This document shows positions 8,203-17,010 of a stretch of DNA of 64,000 nucleotides, piece after piece (within the stretch, counting starts at the first letter, position 1; each line of letters begins with the position of its first letter). The stretch covers positions 1-64,000 of the forward strand of contig JBBJLW010000004.1 in assembly GCA_037720595.1 (NCBI GenBank), read 5' to 3'. Made by a program: the position numbers and the translations under genes. This DNA is from Gaiellasilicea sp037720595. Lineage in GTDB: Bacteria; Actinomycetota; Thermoleophilia; Gaiellales; Gaiellaceae. Below the pieces are notes generated by a model, which made no database searches, was not told the origin of the DNA, and was given only the letters and a program-made list of their open reading frames with translations.

Positions 8203-9975
8203 GTGAGCGCAGTCACAGCCCCAGTCCCGTACCGCCGAACCTTCCGCCGCCTCCTCGGCTTCCTTGCGCCCTACAAGGCGTCGCTCGTCGTCTCGACGAT
8301 CCTCGCCGTCCTCTCGCAGGCGGCGGCGATCGCGATCGTCGTGCTCGTCGGAGAGGCGATCGACGGGATCGACGCGCGTCGCGGCACCGGCACGCTCGCC
8401 TGGATCGTCGCCGCGATCGTGGTGGTCGGGATCGCGAAGGCGGCGCTCATGGTCGGCCGACGGGTGATCTCCGGCCGGCAGGCGCTCGCGATCGAGAAGG
8501 ACATGCGCGAGGGGCTCTACGGCCACCTGCTGCGGCTCTCGTTCGGCTTCTACGACCGCCACCAGACAGGGCAGCTCATGTCGCGTGCGACGGTCGACCT
8601 CCAATCGGTGCGCTTCTTCCTCGGCTTCGGGCTGATCTTCTTCTTCCAGCACGCGCTCACGGTCGTCTCGGTGACGGCAGTGCTCTTCGTCGTCGAGTGG
8701 CGCCTCGCCCTGATCGCGCTCGCGATCATGCCCGTGATCGTCGCGGTCGCCTATCGCTACAGCCACGTCTCCCATCCCGTGCTCCGCGACGTCCAGCAGC
8801 GCCTCGGCGAGGTGGCAACCGTGGCGGAGGAGTCGATCGTGGGCGTCCACGTCGTCAAAGCCTTCGCGCAGGAGGAACGGCGCCAGGCCGACTTCGAGCG
8901 CGCGTCAGGCGCCGTCTTCACCGAGACCGTGCGCGCGTTCCGGCAGCGCGCGATCTACGTCCCGCTGCTCGCCTTCCTGCCGATGCTCGCGCAGGCGGCG
9001 GTGCTGCTCGGGGCCGGCCGGATGGTCGTCTCGGGCACGCTCACACTCGGCCAGTTCTTCCTCTTCAACCTCCTGCTGGCGATGCTCATCGTGCCGCTCC
9101 GCAGCCTCGGGATGTGGGTCGGGCAGGCGCAGCGGGCGACCGCGTCGGGCGAGCGGATCTTCGAGGTGCTGGACGAGCCCGAGGGTGTCGACGATCGCCC
9201 CGGCGCCACCGAGCTGCCCGCCGGCCCGGGCTCGATTCGCTTCGAGAAGGTCTCGTTCGGCTACGCGGCGGGTCGCCCGGTGCTCGAGGACATCGACCTC
9301 GAGATGGGAGCCGGCCGCACAGTGGCGCTGATCGGTCACACCGGTTCCGGGAAAACGACGCTCGCCGCGCTCGTACCCCGCTTCTACGACGCGGACGAGG
9401 GCCGGATCCTCGTCGACGGCGTCGACGTCCGCGACGTCACCCGCCGCTCGCTGCGACGCGAGATCGGCGTGATCTCGCAGGATCCCTTCCTCTTCTCCGC
9501 CACCGTCCGCGAGAACATCGCCTTCGGGGTGCTCGACGCGACCCACGAGGATGTGGAGCTGGCTGCGCGCGCGGCGCAGGCACACGAGTTCGTGGCGAAG
9601 CTGCCGCAGGGCTACGACACGGTCATCGGGGAGCGCGGGATCACCCTCTCCGGCGGCCAGCGCCAGCGGCTCGCGATCGCGCGCGCGCTCGTGATCGACC
9701 CGCGCATCCTGATCCTCGACGACGCGACCGCCTCGGTGGACGCGACAACGGAGGCGCTGATCCGAACCGGCCTCCGCGAGGCGACCCGCGGGCGGACGAC
9801 GATCATCATCGCCCACCGCCTCTCGACGATCGCGCTTGCGGACGAGATCGTCGTTCTCGAGCACGGCCGCATCGCCGCCCAGGGAACCCAGACCGAGCTG
9901 CTCGCGACGAACGCCGTCTTCCAGGAGATCCACGAGCACGGCCTGATCCAGGGGCTGTTGAAGGAAAGCGCATGA
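8203..9975 (+). CDS. ABC exporter half-transporter, degenerate catalytic subunit
   Basis: 590 aa: a six-helix membrane domain (about 20-315) followed by a nucleotide-binding domain. Walker A is GHTGSGKTT (near 384), the signature is LSGGQRQR, and Walker B reads ILILDDATAS, with Asp where the catalytic Glu normally sits. The start is GTG 8203. It overlaps the next half-transporter by ATGA. The paired NBD features (see next gene) indicate a heterodimeric exporter of the BmrCD/TM287-288 kind with one non-hydrolysing ATP site. The substrate is unknown; lipids or drugs are usual. Confidence 0.92.
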   Translation: MSAVTAPVPYRRTFRRLLGFLAPYKASLVVSTILAVLSQAAAIAIVVLVGEAIDGIDARRGTGTLAWIVAAIVVVGIAKAALMVGRRVISGRQALAIEKDMREGLYGHLLRLSFGFYDRHQTGQLMSRATVDLQSVRFFLGFGLIFFFQHALTVVSVTAVLFVVEWRLALIALAIMPVIVAVAYRYSHVSHPVLRDVQQRLGEVATVAEESIVGVHVVKAFAQEERRQADFERASGAVFTETVRAFRQRAIYVPLLAFLPMLAQAAVLLGAGRMVVSGTLTLGQFFLFNLLLAMLIVPLRSLGMWVGQAQRATASGERIFEVLDEPEGVDDRPGATELPAGPGSIRFEKVSFGYAAGRPVLEDIDLEMGAGRTVALIGHTGSGKTTLAALVPRFYDADEGRILVDGVDVRDVTRRSLRREIGVISQDPFLFSATVRENIAFGVLDATHEDVELAARAAQAHEFVAKLPQGYDTVIGERGITLSGGQRQRLAIARALVIDPRILILDDATASVDATTEALIRTGLREATRGRTTIIIAHRLSTIALADEIVVLEHGRIAAQGTQTELLATNAVFQEIHEHGLIQGLLKESA

Positions 9976-11780
9976 AGGTCTGGCAACCGGGAGGCCATCT
10001 CTCTGAAGAGAAGGGGGGCGAAGTCCAGGACTGGTCGTGGCGGCGGACGCGACGCCGCGTCGGTCTCCTCGCCCGGCTGACCCTCCCCTACCGCGGCCGG
10101 ACGACGCTCGCGCTCGCGACCCTGCTCGCCTACACACTCGTCGCGCTCGCCCCGCCCTACCTCGCGAAGCTCGCGATCGACGAGGGGATCGACGACGCGA
10201 ACCTCAGCCGGCTCACCTGGATCGTCGTCATCTTCCTCGGCTCGGCCGTCGCCGCACTGCTCCTCTCCTCGGCGAACACCTACCTGACCGGCTGGACCGG
10301 CGAGCGCGTCCTCGCCGACCTCCGAAACAAGCTCTTCCACCACCTCGAGCGGCTCTCGATGGGCTTCTACGAGCGCAACCGCGCGGGCGCGATCATCAGC
10401 CGGATCACGAACGACGTCGAGGCTCTCGACCAGCTCGTCACCGACGGGGTCACGAGCCTCGTCCAGAACACGCTCCTCCTCGGCGGCACCGCGGTCGTCC
10501 TCTTCCTGCTCGACTGGCGGCTCGCGCTCGCGACGCTGACCGTGCTGCCGCCGATGGCACTCGCGACCGCGTGGTTCCGGCGCCGCTCGAACCGCGCCTA
10601 CCGCAACGTCCGCGAGCGCCTCGGACTCGTGACGGCAACGCTCGCGGAGGACATCTCGGGGATGCGCGTCGTCCAGTCGTTCACGCGCGAGCCTGTGCAG
10701 GAGCGCGCGTTCCACGGCGTCAACGACCGCTACCGAGCGGCCAACTACGAGACGACCGTCCTCAATGCGATCTACTTTCCGGCAGTCGACCTGCTCTCGT
10801 CGGCTGCGACCGCAATCGTCTTCGGCTACGGCGGCTGGCTCGTCTACCACGGGGACATGAGCGCCGGCACCCTCTTCGCGTTCGCGCTCTACCTCTCCAA
10901 CTTCTTCGACCCGATCCAGCAGCTCTCGCAGCTCTACAACACGTTCCTCGCCGCGATCGCGGCGCTCGACAAGATCGTCGGGGTGCTCGACGAAGAACCG
11001 CAGGTCGTGGACGCTCCCAGCGCGATCGCGCTGCCGCGGATCGAAGGTCACGTTCGCTTCGACGACGTTCGTTTCGGCTACGGGCCGGAGTTCCCCGAGG
11101 TGCTGCACGGCCTCGAGCTGGACATCCCCGCAGGCACGACCGTCGCGCTCGTCGGCCAGACCGGCGCCGGCAAGTCCACGATCGCGAAGCTGCTCGCCCG
11201 CTTCTACGACCCGACCGAGGGCCGGATCGAGATCGATGGCCTCGATCTGCGCGAGGTCACCCAGTATTCGCTCCGCCGCCAACTCGGGATCGTCCCCCAG
11301 GAGGGCTTCCTCTTCGGCGGCACGGTCTCCGAGAACATCGCCTTCGCCCGGCCGGAAGCGGCGCCGGCGGAGATCGCAGCCGCGGCGGAGGCCGTCGGTG
11401 CCCATCGCTTCATCCTCGAGCTGGAGGACGGCTACGAGACGCAGCTCGGCGAGCGCGGAACTCGGCTCTCGCTGGGTCAGCGTCAGCTCGTCGCCTTCGC
11501 GCGGGCTCTGCTCGCCGACCCGCGAATCCTGATCCTCGACGAGGCGACGTCGTCGGTCGACATCGGTACCGAGCGCCAGATCGAGCAGGCGCTGCGGAAG
11601 CTCCTCGCCGGCCGCACCGCCTTCGTGATCGCGCATCGCCTCTCGACGATCCGCGACGCCGACCTGATCGTGGTACTGGAGCACGGCCTCGTCGTCGAGC
11701 AGGGAACGCACGAGGAGCTGCTGGCGCGGAGGGGCCTCTATACGCACCTGTACGGCGACTGGGCCGCAGACGTGGCCTAG
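9972..11780 (+). CDS. ABC exporter half-transporter, catalytic subunit
   Basis: Starts with ATG 9972 overlapping the previous stop, giving 602 aa. A cytoplasmic N-tail (about 1-40) precedes the six-helix domain and an NBD with Walker A GQTGAGKST, Walker B ILILDEATSS (catalytic Glu present) and a changed signature LSLGQRQL. The altered signature would face the Asp-type Walker B of the partner, so both defects fall in the same composite ATP site while the other site stays canonical. The large open frame upstream of 9972 is a shadow of the partner gene. Confidence 0.92.
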   Translation: MKVWQPGGHLSEEKGGEVQDWSWRRTRRRVGLLARLTLPYRGRTTLALATLLAYTLVALAPPYLAKLAIDEGIDDANLSRLTWIVVIFLGSAVAALLLSSANTYLTGWTGERVLADLRNKLFHHLERLSMGFYERNRAGAIISRITNDVEALDQLVTDGVTSLVQNTLLLGGTAVVLFLLDWRLALATLTVLPPMALATAWFRRRSNRAYRNVRERLGLVTATLAEDISGMRVVQSFTREPVQERAFHGVNDRYRAANYETTVLNAIYFPAVDLLSSAATAIVFGYGGWLVYHGDMSAGTLFAFALYLSNFFDPIQQLSQLYNTFLAAIAALDKIVGVLDEEPQVVDAPSAIALPRIEGHVRFDDVRFGYGPEFPEVLHGLELDIPAGTTVALVGQTGAGKSTIAKLLARFYDPTEGRIEIDGLDLREVTQYSLRRQLGIVPQEGFLFGGTVSENIAFARPEAAPAEIAAAAEAVGAHRFILELEDGYETQLGERGTRLSLGQRQLVAFARALLADPRILILDEATSSVDIGTERQIEQALRKLLAGRTAFVIAHRLSTIRDADLIVVLEHGLVVEQGTHEELLARRGLYTHLYGDWAADVA

Positions 11781-11790
11781 GATCAAGCCC

Positions 11791-12225
11791 GTGCAGATCA
11801 GCGAGCAGATCCAGGTTTCACGTCCGCCCGCCGAGGCTTTTCGGTACGTCGCCGACTTCGAGAACACCGCCGAATGGGATCCCGGGATCGCCGAGGCCAC
11901 GAAACTGACTGACGGTCCGGTATGCGTCGGCAGCGAGTTCGACGTGGTCGCGCTCTTCCGCGGCAAGCGTCAGCGCTTTCGCTACGCGGTCACGGAGCTG
12001 GACGACGGCCGGCGGATCGTGCTTGCGGGCGACGGGGAGAAGGCGACCTCGGTCGACGAGATCGTCGTCGAGCCCGCAGGTGGTGGCTCCCGGATCACCT
12101 ACACCGCCGAGATCAAGCTCAAAGGCTTCCGCCGGTTCGCCGAGCCGCTGCTCAAGCCGATGCTCGCCAAGACGGCCGAAGAAGGACTTGCGGGCCTCAA
12201 GGCGAGACTCGACCGCCCGAGCTAA
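11791..12225 (+). CDS. SRPBCC-family lipid-binding-fold protein
   Basis: 144 aa beginning at GTG 11791. The N-terminal pattern ISEQIQVSRPPAEAFRYVADFENTAEWDP is typical of polyketide-cyclase/dehydrase-type START-like proteins, and the alternating beta strands end in a long C-terminal helix (about 105-140). Such proteins bind hydrophobic ligands in a cup-like cavity. It lies 10 bp after the ABC exporter and converges on the desaturase, so a link to lipid handling is possible but unproven. Confidence 0.8.
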   Translation: MQISEQIQVSRPPAEAFRYVADFENTAEWDPGIAEATKLTDGPVCVGSEFDVVALFRGKRQRFRYAVTELDDGRRIVLAGDGEKATSVDEIVVEPAGGGSRITYTAEIKLKGFRRFAEPLLKPMLAKTAEEGLAGLKARLDRPS

Positions 12226-12235
12226 CTCGGCGAAT

Positions 12236-13189
12236 CTAGGCAGGCTCGGCGCGGCGGCGAAGCTGACGCTCGTCCGGCACCTTCACGTCCCAGACGAGCC
12301 CGAGCCGCTCGAGCCCGCGAATGATCAACCAGGAGACGTCGACCTGGCGGCGGAGCAGCCCGTGGCGCGCCGAGCTCGGGAACGCGTGATGGTTGTTGTG
12401 CCAGCCCTCGCCGAAGACGAGTAGCGCGACGAGCCAGTTGTTGCGTGCCTCGTCGCGCGAGCGGAAATCCTTGTGCCCGAACATGTGGCAGATCGAGTTG
12501 ACGCTGAAGGTGGCGTGCTGGTAGAGGAAGATCCGGATCAGGCCGCCCCAGACGAGACCGCTGAACCCGGCCGCGAGAGTTCCTCCGAGGGCGTAGCCAA
12601 TCAGGAACGGCAGTCCGAGGGTGAGCACGACCCAGAGGAGGTAGAGCTTGTCGATCGTCCGGACGAGCCGGTTCTCGTACAGGTCCTTGCCGTAGTCGCG
12701 TCCCTGCTCCATCCCGAGATTCGCGAACAGCCAGCCGACGTGCGAGTGGACGAAGCCGCGAACGGCGCCCCAGGCACCCTCGCCGTGGCCGACGTGCGGC
12801 GAGTGCGGATCGCCGGGCTGGTCGGAGAGCGCATGGTGCTTGCGATGGTCGGTGACCCACTGCGTCAGCGGTCCCTGCATCGTCATGCAGCCGAGAATCG
12901 CCAGGACGGCCTCGACGGGCTTGCGCGTCCGGAAGCCCTGGTGGGTGAAATACCGGTGGAAGCCGATCGTCGTCCCGAAGGCACAGACGACGTAGAAGCC
13001 GACGAGCAGGAGCAGGTCCACCCAGGTGAAGGCCACGCCCCAGAGCAGGCCCATCGCGGAGAGGATCCCGAGCGGCGGCACGACGACGGCGACGAGCGTG
13101 ACAGCCTGGCTGATCCGGCTGGTGCCGGTGCGGACCGTGCCCACCGCCAGGGTCCGCACCTCGGCGCTGTCTAGACTTTTTCCAACCAT
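12236..13189 (-). CDS. Acyl-CoA/acyl-lipid delta-9-type fatty acid desaturase
   Basis: 317 aa from ATG 13189. Three histidine boxes that bind the di-iron centre are visible: HRYFTH (about 86-91), HRKHH (about 123-127) and HNNHH (about 260-264), between hydrophobic hairpins. This is the membrane stearoyl-CoA-desaturase arrangement, which inserts a cis double bond into acyl chains. The open frame continues upstream, but a 28-bp palindrome (13219-13246) and the divergent gene occupy that stretch. An alternative ATG at 13252 would place the palindrome in the coding region. It is divergent from the fatty-acid modification operon, which needs unsaturated chains as substrate. Confidence 0.92.
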   Translation of the reverse strand: MVGKSLDSAEVRTLAVGTVRTGTSRISQAVTLVAVVVPPLGILSAMGLLWGVAFTWVDLLLLVGFYVVCAFGTTIGFHRYFTHQGFRTRKPVEAVLAILGCMTMQGPLTQWVTDHRKHHALSDQPGDPHSPHVGHGEGAWGAVRGFVHSHVGWLFANLGMEQGRDYGKDLYENRLVRTIDKLYLLWVVLTLGLPFLIGYALGGTLAAGFSGLVWGGLIRIFLYQHATFSVNSICHMFGHKDFRSRDEARNNWLVALLVFGEGWHNNHHAFPSSARHGLLRRQVDVSWLIIRGLERLGLVWDVKVPDERQLRRRAEPA

Positions 13190-13218
13190 GAGCTTCCTCG
13201 CCAGCGGTAGCCAGTCAT

Positions 13219-13246
13219 CCGTTGTTCGTCGCCCGGCGAACAACGG
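13219..13246. promoter_or_regulatory. Palindromic operator candidate between divergent lipid genes
   Basis: Arms CCGTTGTTCG (13219-13228) and CGAACAACGG (13237-13246) are perfect inverse copies separated by 8 bp. The site lies 29 bp from the desaturase start and 21 bp from the FAD-oxidoreductase start. Position and symmetry suit a dimeric repressor (TetR- or MarR-like) controlling both directions; no regulator gene is adjacent. Confidence 0.6.
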
Positions 13247-13267
13247 TTGCATGGGATTTCCACCTCG

Positions 13268-14479
13268 ATGAGAGTCGCCGTCGTCGGCAGCGGGATCTCC
13301 GGGCTCGGCGCCGCGTACCTGCTCGGCCGCGCCCACGACGTGTCCGTCTTCGAGCGAGACCGTCGCGCGGGCGGTCACACCCACACGATCCGCCACGACG
13401 GCCTTGCCCTCGACACCGGTTTCCTCGTCCACAACACGCGCAACTACCCGCTGCTCGGTCGCCTCTTCGACGAGCTCGGCGTGCGCACCCAGAAGTCGGA
13501 GATGTCGTTCTCGGTCGGTTGCGCGGCGTGCGGGCTCGAGTACTCCGGGCGGCGGCCGTTCGCGCAACGCCGAAGCCTGGCGAGTCCTCGCTTCGCAGCC
13601 CTGCTCTGGGAGATCGGCCGCTGGCTGCGCACCGCGCGGCGCTCGCTCGACGAAGCCGACTACGAGCAGCGCTCGCTCGAGGCCTACCTCGACGACCACG
13701 GCTACTCGCGCCGCTTCCGGCGTCACTTCCTCGTTCCGCTCACGTCAGCTCTCTGGTCGACCGCCCCCGGTCGAGCGCTCGAGTTTCCCGCTGCGTACGC
13801 GATCCGCTTCTTCGACAACCACGGGATGCTCGGCCTGCGGCGTTTCGCGTGGCGGACGGTGAGTGGTGGCTCGGACACCTACGTTCGCGCCCTCTCGGAC
13901 CGGCTGGGCTCCCGACTCCACCTCGGCCTCGGCGTCCGCTCGCTGCGGAGCGATCCGGACGGCGTCGAGCTGACGACCGACGACGGCGCTCGGCATCGCT
14001 TCGACAAGGTCGTCGTCGCGACGCACGCCGATCAGGCGCTCGCGCTCCTCGAGGATCCGAGCGAGGACGAGCGCCGCGTGCTCGGCGCGTTCGGCTACAC
14101 CCACAACGAGGCCGTCCTCCACACCGACGACCGGCTCCTCCCCCGAGCCCGTTCCGCGCGCGCCGCCTGGAACTACCGGCTCGGGGACGACGGGCGCCCG
14201 ACGGTGACCTACTCCCTGAACAGGTTGCAGTCTCTCGCGGGGGAGACGGAGTACTGCGTGACGCTGAACCAGCCAATCGACGACGAGCACGTGATTCGTC
14301 GCCTCGTCTACGAGCACCCGCTCTACACGGTCGAGTCGCTGCGGGCTCAGCGAGAGCTGCCCGCGCTGTCCGGCCGGCGCCATCTTCACTTCGCGGGCGC
14401 CCACCACGGCAACGGCTTCCACGAGGACGGCCTCGCCTCCGGTGTCCGGGCGGCAGCCGAGCTCGGCGTGACCTGGTGA
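13268..14479 (+). CDS. FAD/NAD(P)-binding amine-oxidase-like protein (COG2907 type)
   Basis: 403 aa from ATG 13268; the N-terminus MRVAVVGSGISGLGAAYLLG is a Rossmann dinucleotide-binding fold and GGHTHTIRHDG follows, as in the COG2907 group of flavoproteins. It ends in a GNGFHEDGLASGVRAA segment, the C-terminal FAD site. These flavoproteins repeatedly occur beside DUF1365 and cyclopropane-fatty-acid synthases, where a role in oxidising or reducing modified acyl chains is inferred. GTGA overlap with the next gene makes it the first gene of the operon. Confidence 0.88.
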   Translation: MRVAVVGSGISGLGAAYLLGRAHDVSVFERDRRAGGHTHTIRHDGLALDTGFLVHNTRNYPLLGRLFDELGVRTQKSEMSFSVGCAACGLEYSGRRPFAQRRSLASPRFAALLWEIGRWLRTARRSLDEADYEQRSLEAYLDDHGYSRRFRRHFLVPLTSALWSTAPGRALEFPAAYAIRFFDNHGMLGLRRFAWRTVSGGSDTYVRALSDRLGSRLHLGLGVRSLRSDPDGVELTTDDGARHRFDKVVVATHADQALALLEDPSEDERRVLGAFGYTHNEAVLHTDDRLLPRARSARAAWNYRLGDDGRPTVTYSLNRLQSLAGETEYCVTLNQPIDDEHVIRRLVYEHPLYTVESLRAQRELPALSGRRHLHFAGAHHGNGFHEDGLASGVRAAAELGVTW

Positions 14480-15213
14480 GATCCGCGCTCTACACCGGCT
14501 CGCTGACCCACTCACGGCGGACGCCGACGAAGAATGCCTTCCGCTATCCGCTCTCGACCTGGCTCCTCGACCTCGACGAGCTGCCGGAGCTCGAGCAACG
14601 GCTGAAGCTGCTCTCGGTGAACCGCCGGAACGTGGTCTCACTCTACGACCGCGATCATTTCGACGGCGACAAGCCCCTGAAGCAGGCAGTACTCGACTTC
14701 GCCGGCGACCCGGAGATCGAGCGGGTGCTCGTCCTGACGCAGCTCCGCGTGCTCGGCTTCGTCTTCAACCCGGTCAGCTTCTACTGGTGCTATCGCGGTG
14801 ACGGCTCCCTCGCCTGCATGGTCGCCGAGCTGAACAACACCTTCGGCGAGCGTCATCCCGAGCTCCTGCGCGGCGGCGCCCTGGCCTACGAGCACGAGAA
14901 GCACCTGCACGTCTCCCCGTTCTTCGGGCTCGACGGCTCGTACGAGTACGCGTTCTCGGAGCCCGGAGAGCAGGTCTGGGCGCGAATCCACGTCAAGGAG
15001 GGAGGCGCTCGACCGCTCACAGCCATCCTCCACGGCCGCCGTCGCGAGCTGACGAATGCCTCGCTCGCCGCGATGCTGCTTCGCTTCCCGCTCATGCCCG
15101 TGCAGGTCGTTCTGCTGATCCACTGGCAGGCGCTTCGGCTCTGGTTGAAGCGTGTGCCGTTCCATCGCAAGCCGGCCTTCGTGCCCGGACAAGGATCCGT
15201 GCGAAATGAGTAG
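14476..15213 (+). CDS. DUF1365 family protein
   Basis: 245 aa from GTG 14476 (overlap with the previous TGA). The N-terminal SALYTGSLTHSRRTPTKNAF, the FGFVFNPVSFYWCY-type segment (here LRVLGFVFNPVSFYWCY, about 90-106) and the HVSPFFGLDGSYEYAF segment are DUF1365 hallmarks. Function is unknown; the family is almost always adjacent to COG2907 flavoproteins and cyclopropane synthases. A hydrophobic C-terminal helix (LLRFPLMPVQVVLLIHWQAL) may attach it to the membrane, where its lipid substrate would be. Confidence 0.88.
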   Translation: MRSALYTGSLTHSRRTPTKNAFRYPLSTWLLDLDELPELEQRLKLLSVNRRNVVSLYDRDHFDGDKPLKQAVLDFAGDPEIERVLVLTQLRVLGFVFNPVSFYWCYRGDGSLACMVAELNNTFGERHPELLRGGALAYEHEKHLHVSPFFGLDGSYEYAFSEPGEQVWARIHVKEGGARPLTAILHGRRRELTNASLAAMLLRFPLMPVQVVLLIHWQALRLWLKRVPFHRKPAFVPGQGSVRNE

Positions 15214-16432
15214 CGTCGATCGCAGCCTTCGCGGGGCTCCGCAGGCGGCGCGGTCGCCGCTGCTCGAGCGGGTGACGATCGCGATCCTCGGGCGCGCGCG
15301 CGCGCGGCTCGAAGGCGGGACGCTCGAGGTGCGGCTTCCGGGCGGGAGTGTGCGCCGGTTCGGGTCTGGCCCGTCCGCGACGCTGACGATCCACGACGAC
15401 GCCTTCTTCCGGCGCATCGCCACGCGCGGCAAGCTGGGAGTCGGCGAGTCGTACACCGCGGGCGAGTGGGACAGCGACGACCTCGTCGCGCTGCTCGAGT
15501 TGCTGCTCCGCAACGCTGCCCCGGCCGCCGACCGGCACGCCGGCTGGCGCCGCCTGCTCGAGGCGCGGCCGCGCCTGAATCGGCGAAACGGGATGCTTCG
15601 CGCGCGACGAAACATCGCCTACCACTACGACCTCGGCAACGACCTCTTCGCGCTCATGCTCGACGAGACGATGACCTACTCGTGCGCCGTCTTCGAGCAT
15701 GCGGACGAGCCGCTGGCGGACGCCCAGCGCCGCAAGTACCGGCACATCTGCGAGCGCTTGCGCCTGAACGCCGACGACCGGGTGCTGGAGATCGGCTGCG
15801 GCTGGGGCGGCTTCGCGCAGTTCGCGGCCACGGAATACGGCTGCAGCGTCACCGGGCTGACGATCTCCGCCGAGCAGGCTACGCTCGCGCGCGAGCGTAC
15901 CGGCGGTCTCGACATCCGCATCCTCGAGGAGGACTATCGCCGGCACCAGGGCAGCTATACGAAGGTCGCGTCGATCGAGATGCTCGAGGCGATCGGCGAG
16001 GAGCAGTTCGGCACCTACTTCGAGACGATCGACCGCCTGCTCGAGCCGGGCGGCGTCGCCTGTGTCCAGACGATCCTGATCCCCGACGACCGCTGGGAGC
16101 GCTACCGCCGCTCGCCCGACTGGATCGAGCGCTACGTCTTTCCTGGCTGCCTGATCCCGTCGCTGACCGCGCTGACCAGGGCGATGACCGCGAGCTCGCG
16201 GTTGATGGTGCACGAGGTGGCGGAGATCGGCCCCCACTACGCGGTGACGCTGCAACGCTGGCGGGAGAGCTTCCGCGCGCACATCGGCGAGGTGCGCAGG
16301 CTCGGCTACAACCGGCGCTTCGAGCGCACGTGGGACTTCTATCTCGCCTTCTGCGAGGCGGGGTTCCGGACCAGGGCGCTTCGCGACGTCCAGCTCACCA
16401 TTACCCGGCCGTTCAACGAGACTCTCGCTTGA
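15206..16432 (+). CDS. cfa: Cyclopropane-fatty-acyl-phospholipid synthase family methyltransferase
   Basis: 408 aa from ATG 15206, overlapping the DUF1365 stop. It transfers a methylene/methyl group from SAM to the double bond of phospholipid acyl chains. Seen: an N-terminal lipid-contact domain (about 1-130), YHYDLGNDLF (about 136-145), MTYSCAVF with the conserved bicarbonate-site Cys, SAM motif LEIGCGWGGFAQFA (about 196-209) and IEMLEAIGEEQF. Whether the product is a cyclopropane ring or a methyl branch cannot be told from sequence. It is the central enzyme of the operon. Confidence 0.93.
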   Translation: MSSVDRSLRGAPQAARSPLLERVTIAILGRARARLEGGTLEVRLPGGSVRRFGSGPSATLTIHDDAFFRRIATRGKLGVGESYTAGEWDSDDLVALLELLLRNAAPAADRHAGWRRLLEARPRLNRRNGMLRARRNIAYHYDLGNDLFALMLDETMTYSCAVFEHADEPLADAQRRKYRHICERLRLNADDRVLEIGCGWGGFAQFAATEYGCSVTGLTISAEQATLARERTGGLDIRILEEDYRRHQGSYTKVASIEMLEAIGEEQFGTYFETIDRLLEPGGVACVQTILIPDDRWERYRRSPDWIERYVFPGCLIPSLTALTRAMTASSRLMVHEVAEIGPHYAVTLQRWRESFRAHIGEVRRLGYNRRFERTWDFYLAFCEAGFRTRALRDVQLTITRPFNETLA

Positions 16433-17010
16433 TGCTCTATCGGCTGCTTGAGCGCGCGAACTTCCGCGGGATCGCGAGGCGGCTCTACCGCGTCCGGATC
16501 ACGGGTGCTGACCGGGTTCCGATGCACAGCCCTGCGATCCTCGTCGCCAACCACGAGTCGCTGTTCGATCCCTGGCTCCTTGCCCTCGTGACGCCGCGGC
16601 CAGTGCGCTACATGGCGAAGGCGGAGCTGTGGCGCCACTCGCTCGTCGGGAGGATCCTCGAGTCGTTCGGCGCCTTCCCGGTCGAGCGAGGCACGGGGGA
16701 CGGCTCCGCGATCTCGCGGGCAGCATCCCTGCTCCACGGCGGCGAGGTGATCGGGATCTTTCCCCAGGGGACCTCGAAACAGCTTCCGGATCGCGTCTTC
16801 CACCGCGGCGCCGCGCGACTGGCGCTCGCGACCGGCGCCCCGATCGTGCCGGTGCGACTGGTCGGCACCCGCGGCTTCCCGTGGCCGGGCCGCCCCCCGA
16901 CAGAGATGCACGTCGGCGAGCCGATCGCCGTCGAGCCGGCGAAGCCGACGGTGGCAGCGGCGCGCGAGTTGACGAATCGCCTCGCCGGCGCAATCGGGGC
17001 AACGACATGA
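16432..17010 (+). CDS. 1-acyl-sn-glycerol-3-phosphate acyltransferase (PlsC-like)
   Basis: 192 aa from ATG 16432, sharing the last base of the cfa stop. The acyltransferase signature NHESLFD (NHxxxxD, about 37-43) and the phosphate-binding FPQGTSK (about 107-113) are present. It would load acyl chains on the sn-2 position of lysophosphatidate at the membrane. Placement among chain-modifying enzymes suggests a role in building or remodelling phospholipids with modified chains. Confidence 0.88.
   Translation: MLYRLLERANFRGIARRLYRVRITGADRVPMHSPAILVANHESLFDPWLLALVTPRPVRYMAKAELWRHSLVGRILESFGAFPVERGTGDGSAISRAASLLHGGEVIGIFPQGTSKQLPDRVFHRGAARLALATGAPIVPVRLVGTRGFPWPGRPPTEMHVGEPIAVEPAKPTVAAARELTNRLAGAIGATT

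Noticed and set aside
9612..11966. 784-codon minus-strand frame opposite the ABC exporter
   Set aside because: Its composition (Asp/Glu/Arg-rich, no domain) is the usual shadow of a GC-rich gene; the plus strand has all ABC motifs.
13190..13726. Long N-terminal extension of the desaturase frame
   Set aside because: It would run through the divergent flavoprotein gene and the palindrome. The extension has no desaturase features.
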